A stretch of DNA of 64,000 bases from Chaetoderma sp. LZ-2023a (taxonomy: Eukaryota; Mollusca; Caudofoveata; Chaetodermatida; Chaetodermatidae). The DNA lies in NCBI GenBank assembly GCA_034401795.1, contig CM067372.1, positions 15,718,424-15,782,423 of the forward strand, given 5' to 3'. Of the stretch, positions 53,866 through 64,000 are shown piece after piece. Both the position numbers and the translations under genes were made by a program. Under the pieces are notes generated by a model. It was not told the origin of the DNA. It did not search any database and worked only from the letters and a program-made list of their open reading frames with translations. Numbering within the stretch: the first letter of the stretch is position 1; each line of letters begins with the position of its first letter.

Positions 53866-54058
53866 TGCCAATAAATTAGCAAAGAGGACGTGCTAGTCTG
53901 CGCATGCGCGGTGGTGGGGCTGGCATCCGCCAGACTACGCTCTGACTCCCTGCCCAGTAGGGGCACCTAACTGTTTTAATCTGAGTGTTTATTGAGTGAA
54001 AGCCAATATTTAGCAATATCAAAAGTATTAGGGAGGTAAGTATACTCTTGATGTGAAA
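53866..54058. repeat. Right inverted terminal repeat of D
   Basis: From GCCAATAAATTAGC to the element end. GCGCATGCGC at 53900-53909. There is no left partner, because D's left end is lost. Confidence 0.85.
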
Positions 54059-54540
54059 CAGAACTCTGCATCCACTGAGTCATGAGAAACAGCTGAATCG
54101 GCCACCTGCGCATTAAAACCACGAGACCTAGCATTCTTAGATAGACTCGTGCTAGAATATAATGACTGCTGCAAACCAATTGAATGCACGAGGAGATTTT
54201 CCACTCTCTCTTGGGATGGATAAACATATCTTATCTCCAGATCGAAGAACATACCCAGGTAAACAAACTTCTGGGATGGAGTCAGCTCTCATTTTTGAAA
54301 GTTGATTATCCAGCCTGATTGTGTGTTTTCAAAACTATTATCCACTCTTTACCATATCAGCGCGAAATCCATTGCAAGACTAAGCGGTCCTGAATTAACT
54401 GCTCCCACTCCTGAATGTGTAAAGTCAATCGACCTCCCACTGGAGCACCTAGGGTTAGCGCGGTGCACACAAATTTTAGAAGTGGGCATGTCTCTTGTAC
54501 GTGTGACAACACCAGAGTGGTACCTGTGGTAACCGAAATT
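54059..54540 (-). pseudogene. RT fragment of E, core deleted
   Basis: It retains sequence matching QKFVYLGMFFDLE (about 54230-54290). It then jumps at about 54316 to the N-terminal RT region (QEW..L.QD.LVL.W near 54400), losing the DAYFH and YIDD parts. The left side is cut by the D insertion. Confidence 0.75.
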
Positions 54541-56308
54541 ATTTTATGCCATCAGGCCCGGTTACCACACGCTGCACCGCGCACGCCATGCCCAGCATCA
54601 CGTGCACCTCGGTGCGTGGGCTGCTGCCTGGCTGGCGGCGCTTGGAGCGCTGGCTGACGCACAGCAGCATATTGCTGCTGGCGAGGTTTCTGAACCCGGC
54701 CGGCCTGCTGACCTCTGACACTGCCAGCACCGCCACGAACATACTGCTGCCGAACAGCCCAGGGCTGAACACACACGTGTTCTCTGTGCAACACTTCAAA
54801 TTGTGCGCACAGAACCCTCTGGTTGTTGACCCAATTCAGTCTCTTGGAGGTGCTGACAACCTTCACCTCGAAACAGACAAGGGCCTGCCATCGGCGCTTG
54901 CAATAAGCGCGAGTTGAGCTCTTGGGATCGGCACAGATTGTCCAGTGCAAATGTGTGCCTCGTCCGCAGTGCTGCTACTAACCCTGACAGCATCTGAGAG
55001 ATGTGAGACAGCGCACTGATTGCTGCTCGTGAACTCTACTCGGTATCACACAGTGCGGCGTTTGCTGAGCGCATATCGCCCGAGCACAGCGCACCCATGT
55101 CAGCATGAGGGCCTGGTCGCGTGTCTTCAGCCAGAGCGGCGCGGTCATTTGACTGACTGGCAGTAACTCGACAACGTCTAGCAACCTCTAGGCGACCATT
55201 TGGTCTAATCGACTCCTCTGCATATGGCAGAGATTGAGCCGAGGTGGCCAACGGCTTAGCCTGTAACCACGCCCGCGGGTTAGTGGCAGCCGTTTCATTC
55301 ACGGATAGCACTGGTCTGACAGCGAGGAGCCACGCGCATGCGTCAGACCCGTCTTCGTCCGTGGCCACCTGCAAATTGCCGACGAGCAGCAAGCCCTCGT
55401 CATCTTCAATGGCTTTCGCAGGTGTGGCCGTGGAGGAGGCTACATATGAACCCGACTGCCCGGGGAATGCATCCGGGCCCGCAATGGCTGACAAGACATT
55501 CTCCATGGGTAGGATGCACACTGGGGGCCACGCTCGTATGAGGGGCATAAGCCACACTAGCGCGGTCCGGGTCGTCCGTATAAGATTTCAGGGATAAGCG
55601 TGGTATCTTATACGGGCGGCCATCCGCTCCAAATCGGCCCACAGGTTGAATCATGAAACCCACTCCTGAGGGAATGGTACCATAGGCGCGAGCAGCCACG
55701 CTCCCCATGAGGGGAGTGTAAACGCTCGCATCCATGGCTTCATGTTCATCCCGTGGGTCGAGCAAGTTGTCTTCGTCATCTTCCCAGTCAGGAAAGTTAG
55801 ACTCCGGGTTAGCAAAGAAAGCTAACCCAGACTGACCAGGAGAAGGCCCGTAGGCAGATGACGAGGGTACTCCACGAGTGATCATGGTCAGGCCACTGGT
55901 CGGGTCCCGCCTGATGCTACTCGCACTGCGGGATCACCAGGCGATGCGAACATCAAGCCTGGGTCCAAGTCGGCCGCCCCGGTTCACTGAAAGCTTTGTC
56001 CGAACTAGGAGGGCATGATCCAGGAACGGGGCTACCTGCACTGAGGTCGATGCACAGGAAGTTGAAACATCTGTGCCCGGCAACATGCCACGAAGCATGT
56101 CAGGCATTAGGTCCTTCAAGGTCCTGAGCATCTCACTCACTAACTCTACCTTGAAGGCCTCCAGCTCACCCTTCTCGGAGGCCTTCTTCTTACCCTTCTC
56201 CTCCTTCCTCACCCTCTTGCCGTCCTCTGCCATCATCTTCGCCTGAGAACAGGAGAATTCAGAGGTTAGCTTCCTGCCCCCCCCCCACCCAGTCTTTACA
56301 AATAGCAC
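54540..56308 (-). pseudogene. Gag of E, decayed
   Basis: Pieces in several frames match D at low identity: HTFALDNLCRSQELNSRLLQ (54796-54993), SDACAWLLAVRPVLSVNETA (55036-55557) and GLAFFANPESNFPDWEDDED (55406-55885). The N-terminal KLTSEFSCSQAK is at 55934-56308. Many shifts. It shows which gag blocks are conserved between subfamilies. Confidence 0.8.
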
Positions 56309-57450
56309 ATTTGTTAGACAGCCTACAATTGGTACAAGATGGGCAGAGGTGGGGGAAGAATCTAGCCTTAAGATGCTTCAAACAAGATGGACATGATGAC
56401 TTCTGAAAGGTATCCATACGAAGAGATTGAGTATTTTAGTTTGTTAATTTTCTTAAAGAAATTTTAAAAAAAAGCTCAACAGAGAAGACAACCACTGTTA
56501 TTACTGACAACCCCCGAAGGTACAGATGTCTTCATAAAAAAATAAGGAATAAAAAACACAGCCAGGGATAACATGAGAATGTTAGAAAGGATGAGAGACT
56601 GATTATGACACCCAGTTATCTCTACACATTCATAACATAATAATGATAATGACATCAAGAGATCCTCTATTTTTAAAACAAGATTATAAAGTCAAGGAAA
56701 AGGAGAAAAAACTGGCTGATTATGACATCAAACCTCAATGCAAAGCCTCTTCAAGGAGAGGAGATATCAGATTATGAATGCAAGAAATACCTAGGACTAC
56801 ATATATTCATCACTCAAGAATAATATAATACCATAATTATATATCTGAGAACCCATGCACAACCACAAGAGAGTATACAGTGCAATAAGGATGGCAACAA
56901 AAATTGATAAAAATTTCAAATAATTAGGTGCCATAACTAATAAACTCCCTTATCCTAAACACAGGTAAACCATCCTCTTGTGCAGAAAGTCACGTCCATA
57001 TCATTCGCCGAATCTATAGAGTCTGATGAAGTCGATGGGGCAAAAGGAGGGAGATATTTTTCGTTTTATATCTCCGACCCTTAGATATATCATATGATGT
57101 CAGAAAAAAGGAGACGTGATCAACCTCCGAGTGAAGAACAGGAGCTCTACCATCATAAACTGAGCCTATGGACATAAAGACACAAGGGATTAGTAGAATT
57201 TAAGCGCTGGGATAATTTAACAAGGATTCCCACCGCCTAAAAATGTGCTAACGTTAGGTCAGCCACGAACGTAAACCGGCAATGTATAAATGTTACGTCT
57301 TAAATAAAAAATGGAACAATATCACCTTAATGGATGATGAAGCAGACTTCTCTGATGCTTTAGGTTCAGCCATAGTGAAAAATGGATGAAAGAAATGAAT
57401 GAAATTCTACAAAAGAGCTTGAAATTGTTTTCAATGTTGCTTATAAGCCA
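56309..57450 (-). other. 5' UTR of E with predicted 160-nt intron (57166-57325)
   Basis: The Cys leader relic (KCAICKDW) is near 56315. The sense acceptor CTACTAATCCCTTGTGTC then TTTATGTCCATAG| and donor CATTAAG|GTGATATTG are conserved in form with A/C/D. The rest is unlike A. Confidence 0.45.
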
Positions 57451-57643
57451 ATATATTAGAAAACGGAAGTACCAGTATGCGCATGCGCAGAGGTGGAGTC
57501 TGACATGTGCATGACTGTGTACATTTCACCTGTCCAGTAGAGGCACCTAACTTTTTATAATTCTGAATATTATTGAATTTAGAGCCGATATACTAGTATA
57601 TCAAGCATGTTAGGGAGGTAAGTATGTTCTCATGATGTGAAAA
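57451..57643. repeat. Right inverted terminal repeat of E
   Basis: It contains GCGCATGCGC (57479-57488), CCAGTAGAGGCACCTAAC and TTAGGGAGGTAAGTATG. It pairs with 47650-47850, where the palindrome has one change (GCGTATGCGC). Confidence 0.85.
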
Positions 57644-58033
57644 CAGATAACCCTAAGTTCATTCACCATATCAATCACAATATATTATTTATTTGCACAT
57701 AAAGATTTTGAATATTCATGATTTTGCTAAAATCGCAACAACTTCGATTTCAACATTGCAATATTATGGTATGATTACTTTTAGAAGTTGAAGTGACACA
57801 TTTCACTGACGATTCTTATACACATTTGACATTATGTCGTAACGTCATATGTATGGCAGTAACAGGAATGACAGACCATAGTCGAGGGTTAACATTTAGA
57901 TAATAGTACTTTAACTCACTGCTGTCTTACAATCAAACGAAACTCACAATTCAAAAGTAACTAGTTATAACAATCTGTGGCTACTGCTGATATTGGTAAT
58001 ACTACATCAATAATATTAGAAGCAATTCTCTAC
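57644..58033. other. Intron, no feature seen
   Basis: AT-rich intron between E and the second EGF exon. Confidence 0.5.
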
Positions 58034-58174
58034 CTTTATTGCACGTGTTTCCCATTTTGCCCATCGGACATTCACATGTGAATGTATTCACGCCATCAGC
58101 ACAGGTTGAACCTACAGGGCAGCTGCCTACTCCGCAGTCATTGACATTTGATTCACAGAGACGACCTATGAACC
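58034..58174 (-). CDS. Host gene exon, EGF-like domain
   Basis: Acceptor GTGATTGCAG| and donor AATAAAG|GTAGAG bound 141 nt (47 codons), phase 1-1 as usual for EGF modules. The translation has GFIGRLCESNVNDCGVG, SCPVGSTCADGVNTFTCECP and GKMGNTC, giving the six-Cys EGF spacing. The N-D-C opening lacks the usual D/N-x-D/N-E/Q calcium signature. It follows the EGF exon at 58503-58616. Confidence 0.88.
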
Positions 58175-58502
58175 CTGCAATCACATACACACAAATGTAG
58201 TCTTTTTTAATTTAATCATTTATTTAACTTATCAGGGATTGTCATCTCTAATTCCATTACATATCAATATATTTAAGTTTGATATTCAGGTTTACAACGC
58301 AACACATTAAACTTCACCTGAATAAGTATCATCAATATTGTAATCCTAGATAAATAAATTATCACGTAAGGAATCATCCATCCATTCGTTCGTCACAATG
58401 CAATCACCACCCATGCAACCACCCACCCACACATCCATCCATCCATCCATTCATTCCCTGAGTCAAAAGTGGCAATTTTAAATAGACAAGTTGTTTGCTC
58501 AC

Positions 58503-58616
58503 CTGTGAGACATGAGCAGATGAAGAGACCCGGCCTGGACACACATGAGCCTTGATTCTGACATGTAACACCATCACAGCTGTCTACCACCACTTCACAT
58601 CCATCACCACTAAAGC
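58503..58616 (-). CDS. Host gene exon, EGF-like domain
   Basis: Acceptor GCTTGTCCAG| and donor CTCACAG|GTGAGC bound 114 nt (38 codons), phase 1-1. Reads GFSGDGCEVVVDSCDG, VTCQNQGSCVSRPGLFICSC. The C-x-N-x-G-x-C core is typical of EGF. It is the most upstream exon seen; the gene continues beyond element F to the right. Confidence 0.88.
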
Positions 58617-59037
58617 CTGGACAAGCAATAGAAAACAGTAGGAAAACCAGAACATTGCACGACTGACAAATATTAGTAAAAACTATACAGATTTCAGTAT
58701 CCGATTCAGAGGCAAATTCAACATAACCGTAGCTCATTAATGCAAGCCTCTGCAATGTTCATGAGAATTGTTCATTTGTGGAATAAGACAAAATATTATA
58801 GATAACATGTGCTGGAATGCCGGCCTCATTAACTCTTCCACGAATCCGGGTTTTAAGTTTTCTAAATCTTCCTCTCTTAATTCATAGATGGATGTTCACT
58901 AAGTGAAATTTGCTGATCCATTTTGATAATTAAATGAGTAAACACACACAGACAAAGTTTTTCTATGCAAATCAAAATGATCCGAATCAAACACAGGATT
59001 TTAAACCAGTTCTCAATTTAATATGTAAATTTAAAAT
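58617..59037. other. Intron with a degenerate MITE copy
   Basis: 58740-58910 resembles the palindromic MITE (CATGAGAATTGTTCATTTGT, GCTGGAATGCCGGCCTCATT) without clear ends. The rest is AT-rich. Confidence 0.45.
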
Positions 59038-59322
59038 AAAATAAATGAAATCACGGATTTATTTTTTCACGAGAGTTAATACTTACCTCCCTAACACTCT
59101 TTAATATTCCCAAATATCGACTTTCCCTCAAAAAATACTCAGATTAAAAAAGTTAGGTGCCCCTAATAGGCAGGTAGTCAGATGACAGTCCGGCGGATGG
59201 CAGCCCCAACCTCCGCGCATGCGCAGACTAGTACTTCCTCTGACTAATTTATTGGCTGACACTATGCAACTTTAAGAAAGCCTGAAGACCAAGCCTCTGT
59301 GGAGCGGAGAGGCAGGGTCCGT

Positions 59323-59418
59323 GTTAGGGAGGTAAGTATCAACTCTCTCGTGAAAAACGAAATCCGTGATTTCGTTTATTTCACTTCAAGAGTATACTTA
59401 CATCCCTAATTCTTTGAT
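59323..59418. repeat. Internal complementary region of F
   Basis: GTTAGGGAGGTAAGTATCAA to GAAATCCGTGATTTCGTTTA to TACATCCCTAATTCTTTG. The first half matches F's own left end (AATCACGGATTT). Confidence 0.85.
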
Positions 59419-59961
59419 ATTGCCAGAATTCGGTGGGAGGGAGGCAAGGTCAAAAGACCAGCTCTTCCCTATGTGCTTTTCTGCGTTTAAGGCACTTAAA
59501 CTTCTGAAATTGTGTGAAAACACAACCAGGGATAAATTTCAACATCGGATAACACAATCGATGGCTGAGAGAAGACCATATGTTATATGCGCTCCAGCCC
59601 GCCCCCCCCCACCCCACCCCTTTCTTGGGAGGACGACAGAATGACCTCAATGTCCCATACACTCTCTACATACAAGTGCCATGTACTATAGGACATTAAA
59701 CGAAAAGGCTTCATTTTCGTATACTCTCAATAATGAACCACATAAAACACATACCATCACCATATTAATAACGAAGGGTCACGTGACAACACAATCAACA
59801 ATGAACAACACATAAAAAAGACTGACCTTGTGAAGTTAAAGTTGGCTGCTGTCATCATCTTCCCATTGGCGAAGGCTAATGCAGTCCAAGTAAGTGGTTG
59901 TTACCACTGATAAATTGTGAAATAGGTAAAAAATGAGAGAACCATATCAAAATGTGTACAC

Positions 59962-61104
59962 CTACATGTAGATTATCCTTTCAAAATTGATAAGGCGTAA
60001 GGTGTCACGGAGGTACTGGTCGGTAAAACTTGACTCCCAGTGCCACTGGGCTACTGACATAATGTCATCCACAGGAATCCCATTAAACAGGGCAGTAGAA
60101 GCCACTACGCTGTGAACACTGTGAGCCCTAGCTAAGTCAACTTGTTTACCTGTGGCGGATTTATGACAAAATTGAATGCACTCTACAATACACCTGGAAA
60201 TGGTGTCCTTAGATGCCCTGCCATGGGGTTCAATATATGACAACCATAACGCTGCTGGGTTCATCCGCCATTCCTGAGTACGTTGTTTGTACCGATTTAA
60301 TGCTCGGAGTGGACACCATTAGAATTAGGATCATATCCAGTCAAAGCAGGTAAAAATATGGGTTGACCTGGATATTTCAGACTGATTTTTAGCCATGAAA
60401 TTTATCCTAGGTAGAAGCTTAAGGCCTTCCCCTGTAACCACAAAATGGTCTGCCTCGCCTGATAAGGCATGAATTTTGCTTCTCCGCCTTGCCGAGGCCG
60501 CAGCAATTAAAATTACAGTTTTAAGTGTCAACATTTACATAGAAATGGAACTTAGTGGTTCAAATGGCTTATCAGCTAGTACAGAGCACTAGAGATAAAC
60601 TCCAAGACGGAATCACTGGGGGATTCCTAGGTCTTAGATTGCCCATGCTTTTAATTAAAGTAGTTAATGTACTTACTTCATCACTTCCCCTATTAGCCAA
60701 GCAAGGGATAACTGTCATTAAAGTTGACTTATAGCCAGCAATAGAGTTAGGCTTGAGATTAAGGCATCATAGAGGTGACAGAGGAAATTGGCTACTACCT
60801 GAATAGATGAATCCATTGGATTAATACATCTTTTTGAGTACCATTCTGCAAATCTGTTGATTTTATAATTATATGCTCTGGAGGTTAACCCCCTTCTGGC
60901 TTTTGCCATGAACACAGCTGCTTGCTCAGAAAAGCCCTCCTTAATTCTAGATTCCTTGCCAACATCCACGCAGTCAATCTGAACATTGACGGATTGTTGT
61001 GAAGGGCCTTGCCCTGGAAGATAATATTGTCCATCAGAGGCAAAGGAACCGGATTGCAGACCAGAATGTCCAGCAGATCCATATACCATGACCGGCTTGG
61101 CCAA
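59962..61104 (-). pseudogene. Tyrosine recombinase of F, decayed
   Basis: Pieces: AYNYKINRFAEWYSKRC (60718-61104), SARRRSKIHALSGEADHF (60331-60534) and ALWLSYIEPHGRASKDTISR to TDQYLRDT (59962-60264). The H-x-x-R box reads RAHSVHS, so the Arg is lost. At least three frameshifts. Confidence 0.85.
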
Positions 61105-62810
61105 TCAGAAGCACTTGGCACTCCTGTCGGATTTTCTGATGAATTTTTGGAATCAGGATTGCTGGAGGGAATACGTATGCATACACCCAGCTGATAGCTA
61201 ACGCATCTGTTGTGATACCGCTTAGATCTGGAATCGGAGAGACGTACGTCGTCATCTTCGTATTCTTCTTCATTGCGAATAAATCTATATTGGGTTTCCC
61301 CCAGTGGTTGAACAGACGATCCGCCACACATTGATTTAATTGCCATTCCGTAGGTAAAACACTCATCCTTCGGCTCAATGAGTCTGCTAGCAGATTTAAC
61401 CTTCCGGGAATATGAACTGCTTTCAAGGTAATCCTGTGATCCAGGCACCAGCCAAGCAGTTTCCATGTCATCACACAGAGACTGGCCGACTTCGTTCTGC
61501 CCTCGCGGTTTATGTAAGTCACTACTGTTGAGTTGTCTGATCGAACTAGAACAATCTTGCCCTGAAGTTTCTCTATGAAATGTTCCAGGCCCAGGACTAC
61601 TGCATGCAATTCCAGTAGATTGATATATTCTTGTGACTGATCGAGATTCCAAAGCCTGGATACTGTGGCTGCTTCCAGGCAAGCTCCCCACCCTTCCATC
61701 GATTCATCTGTATACATCATTAACTGAGGGTGGGTAGGGGTTAGCATCATCCCCGCCAGGAGATTCTCTATCTTCATCCACCACTGAAGGTGGTGAATAA
61801 GATGCTCCAACACCGACATGTTCGAGTCGTGATCCTGTACTCTGGGTCCACTGTGTCATGAAAACTGGATAGGCTGCCTGCGTACGGATACCTGTGGAAT
61901 GACTGGTTCCAAAGAAACCATCAACCCCAACATTCTCAAGTAGACCCATACAAGGACATGACAACACTGACTGTATGACTGAGATGAGTACTTGTTCCCT
62001 CTCCTGATTAAGATAAATATATCCTATCTCTAGATCGAAGAACATTCCCCGGTAAACAAACTTCTGGGATGGAGTCAGCTCTGATTTTTGAAAGTGGATT
62101 ATCCAGCCTAAGTCTGACAGAGTTTTCAAAACTATCTCCAGATTTGCTGATAGACTTTCCTGATTGTGTGCTTTTAACAGCCAGTCATCTATGTATGTGT
62201 GGACTGCTATGCTTCTCCTGCGGAGGTATGCTGTTATAGCAAGAACCACCCTGGTGAAGACCCGAAGAGCCGTCCAAATTCCGAAGTGTAAAACCCTGAA
62301 TTCCCACTGTCTGCCCTGAAATGCGAACCTCAGGAACCGAAGAAAACTCCTCGCTATTGGAATGTGGAAACAAGCATCCTTCAGGTCTATTGATGCTGTC
62401 CACATTCCCTTCTCCAACCCTGCCAACACCATTTTCACTGTTTCCATTTTGAAACTGGGTGTGTCTATGAACTTGTTCAATGGCTTGAGGTTGAGAATTG
62501 GTCTCCACCCTCCAGTTCTCTTTGTCACTAGGAACATGGTTGAATAGAAGCCCAGGCACTTTTGTGCCGGTTGAATTGCTCCTTTTAGTATGAGGGAATT
62601 TATTTCCTCCTATATACACAACCATTGATCTGGATTTCTTGGATTTTGAGTCCAGATTGGCACCAAGGACAGCCGCGATGGCAGGCCTGCTATCCAATCG
62701 GGATGATAACCCACTGAAAGCCATCGCAGGACTAAACGGTCCTGAGTTAACCTTTCCCACTCTTGCTTGTGGTGGGCCAACCGGCCTCCCACTGGACATA
62801 AGTAGCGCAA
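61034..62810 (-). pseudogene. RT / RNase H / MT-like region of F, decayed
   Basis: RT 61704-62537 keeps YIDDWLL but has DLKDACFHIPI for DAYFH and LHFGIW for LPFGIS. RNase H 61034-61819 keeps YTDESMEGWG, LLELHAVVLGL, RSDNSTVVTYINREGR and HIPGRLNLLADSLSR in one frame, then NIDLFAMKKN. Shifts separate RT from RNase H. Confidence 0.87.
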
Positions 62811-62879
62811 GAGTGGCAGTCTCCTGGTCCAGAAGCACTGGAGTGGTTCTTACCATGGTACCCGACCCTTCAGGTATGA

Positions 62880-64000
62880 CTACCACGACCAGATCCTCGT
62901 GTGCCATGGCCCGCACCTCGGTGCACGGACGGCTGCATGGCTGGCAGCGCTGGAGGAGCCTGCACCCACCTCGCCTGGCCGCATATCCTCGCCTAGTGCA
63001 GCGCGATCATCCGCGCTTGGCTTAGGCACCACACCGTACCTCTGATACTCCTCAGGTACCATGCGACATCGTTTCACCACCTCGCGAGGGGCCTTAGCGA
63101 GACGTCCTTGCACCTTGATGGACATCTCTGCCGCTGTAAACATATCTACAACATGTTCCGCCAGTGGCAGAGATGGCATAACGGCAGTAGTCAGCTTACC
63201 TGCCAGCCACAGGCACTGGTCCCGTTGGATGGCCGACTATTCCACAGCAAGACCTGGCCTGATGTTTATTAGCCAATGACAAGCGTCAGACCAGTCTTCC
63301 TCTGTGGCTACCTGCGAATACTCGACAAGGCATGGGCCTTCGTCATCCTCCTGAGCAATCGCAGGCATGTACGTGGCTGGAGGAACTGATACTCCTGGCA
63401 AGCCAGAGAAAGCATGCGGGCCTGAAAGCCCAGGCATGCTAAACTGACTGGCTTGACCAGCAGGCGCTGTGGTATTGCATGGGGAAAATTTTGCCGCACC
63501 ACGGCCTTGGCCAGAGCCTGCTACACCATCGGCAAGCCGAGGTATGCAGTAATGTTGGCCATCAGATCCAGCCAGGGATACCTTCTGTGCCGTGAACGCT
63601 ACTTCTGCGCGAGTAGTTCCATGGAAAATGTCGCCCGTACGCCCCGTGAGGGGTGCACATACGTCAATGTCCATGGCCATGCCGCCAGAAGGAGAACCCA
63701 GCAGATAATCCTCTTCTTCCTGGCCAGAAAGATTAGACTGCAGGTCAGCAAAGAATGCTAATCCAGACTGGCCAGGAAAAGTAACATAGAAGGAAGTGGT
63801 ACCTATAGGGTGCGGATAATCCTGGCCTGATAAGCAGGCACCAGGTTCCAGCGATACCTGTCCACGAACAACCGGCGCGACAAGCCAGCTGCCATTGTCC
63901 TCATAGTGGACTGCTCCCTCTAATGGGGCCACCTCTGAATCTTGGACAAAAACTGCTAAGTCCCTACAGAGCACCGATTCAGAGGTGGAGATTATCTGCT
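62880..64000 (-). pseudogene. Gag of F, partial, with central deletion
   Basis: 63237-63974 holds the middle (GLAFFADLQSNLSGQEEEDY, SDACHWLINIRPGLAVE). 62880-63179 continues (MPSLPLAEHVVDMFTAAEMS) but jumps after GEDMRPG to the basic tail (HAAVRAPRC). About 450 bp found in D are missing. The N-terminus is off the window. Confidence 0.82.

Larger units (their letters stand above)
48885..54058 (-). mobile_element. DIRS-like copy D, 3'-truncated, inside E
   Basis: Family-1 sequence nearly identical to A. It runs from a full right end (ATGTGAAA, 54058) through ITR, 5' UTR, intact gag and intact RT. It ends near 48885, where it switches to E-type recombinase with no left ITR or ICR. At 54058 it abuts E's RT sequence (CAGAACTCTGCATCCACTGA), so D inserted into E's RT/RNase H region. 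The lost left end is best explained by later recombination between D and E. Confidence 0.78.
47616..57643 (-). mobile_element. DIRS-like copy E (diverged subfamily) containing D
   Basis: The ends pair with each other: ATACTAGTATACCGGCTCTA left, and TAGAGCCGATATACTAGTAT right. They differ from A/C/D. The left part has the end, the ITR and a decayed recombinase (to about 48880). The right part has an RT fragment, gag, 5' UTR and right ITR (54059-57643). Between them lies D-type sequence. I find no ICR. Flanks TGTACG|AAA and GTGAAA|ACAGATA fit insertion without target duplication. Confidence 0.82.
59038..64000 (-). mobile_element. DIRS-like copy F (5' end outside the window)
   Basis: Left end ATAAATGAAATCACGGATTT, left ITR (59078-59250) with GCGCATGCGC at 59215-59224, and an ICR. 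Decayed recombinase, RT/RNase H and gag follow. The window ends inside gag. The subfamily is intermediate between A/C/D and B1. Same sense as the host gene. Confidence 0.88.

Overview
The window is animal nuclear DNA, most likely from a marine invertebrate. It has intron-split extracellular-domain exons with GT/AG borders, long satellite arrays, MITEs and many tyrosine-recombinase (DIRS-type) retrotransposons. I see no prokaryotic gene, operon, CRISPR or rRNA/tRNA gene. The exact phylum cannot be read from the sequence.

Host gene. One large gene runs on the minus strand across the whole window and continues past both edges. Ten exons chain in compatible phase. In transcription order they are EGF (58616-58503), EGF (58174-58034), a laminin-G/pentraxin-like domain in three exons (46940-46775, 44779-44549, 43953-43682), a HYR domain in two exons (25878-25753, 15327-15232), a Cys-rich module (14495-14277) and two further extracellular exons (12248-12008, 5919-5811). 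A 21-nt microexon at 43479-43459 is possible. The product looks like a modular secreted or matrix protein with EGF-LamG-HYR order, somewhat like polydom/SVEP1. Most of the 64 kb is its inflated introns.

Mobile DNA. Seven copies of one DIRS-like family (here A, B1, B2, C, D, E, F) and one copy of a second, older DIRS family (G) lie in these introns. All are coded on the minus strand, the same sense as the gene. Several are nested: C inside G, B2 inside B1, D inside E, and a LINE fragment inside C. The family has inverted terminal repeats, an internal complementary region that matches the joined ends, a gag ORF, an RT/RNase H/methyltransferase-like ORF and an overlapping tyrosine-recombinase ORF. 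D keeps an intact 638-aa gag and an 818-aa RT polyprotein. A and C keep intact recombinases. No copy is complete. All copies with a readable 5' UTR keep an apparent short intron, and nearly all terminal repeats keep a GCGCATGCGC palindrome.

Repeats. A 5.1-kb array of 30/31-bp units (6580-11724) appears to be an expansion of the end of a TTAA-flanked palindromic MITE. Other copies of this MITE lie at 23.85, 44.0, 45.2-45.8 and 58.8 kb. Further arrays are G-rich 32-bp (12.94-14.05 kb), 60-bp with a 180-bp higher-order pattern (24.1-25.5 kb), about 34-bp with CA/CGCA tracts (26.0-26.7 kb) and 65-68-bp (45.83-46.54 kb).

Layout: A (1-5750), exon, 30-bp satellite, exon, G-rich satellite, two exons, B1 with nested B2 (15450-23795), MITE and 60-bp satellite, HYR exon, CA-type array, G with nested C (26885-43186), three LamG exons among MITEs and repeats, E with nested D (47616-57643), two EGF exons, and F (59038 to beyond the end).
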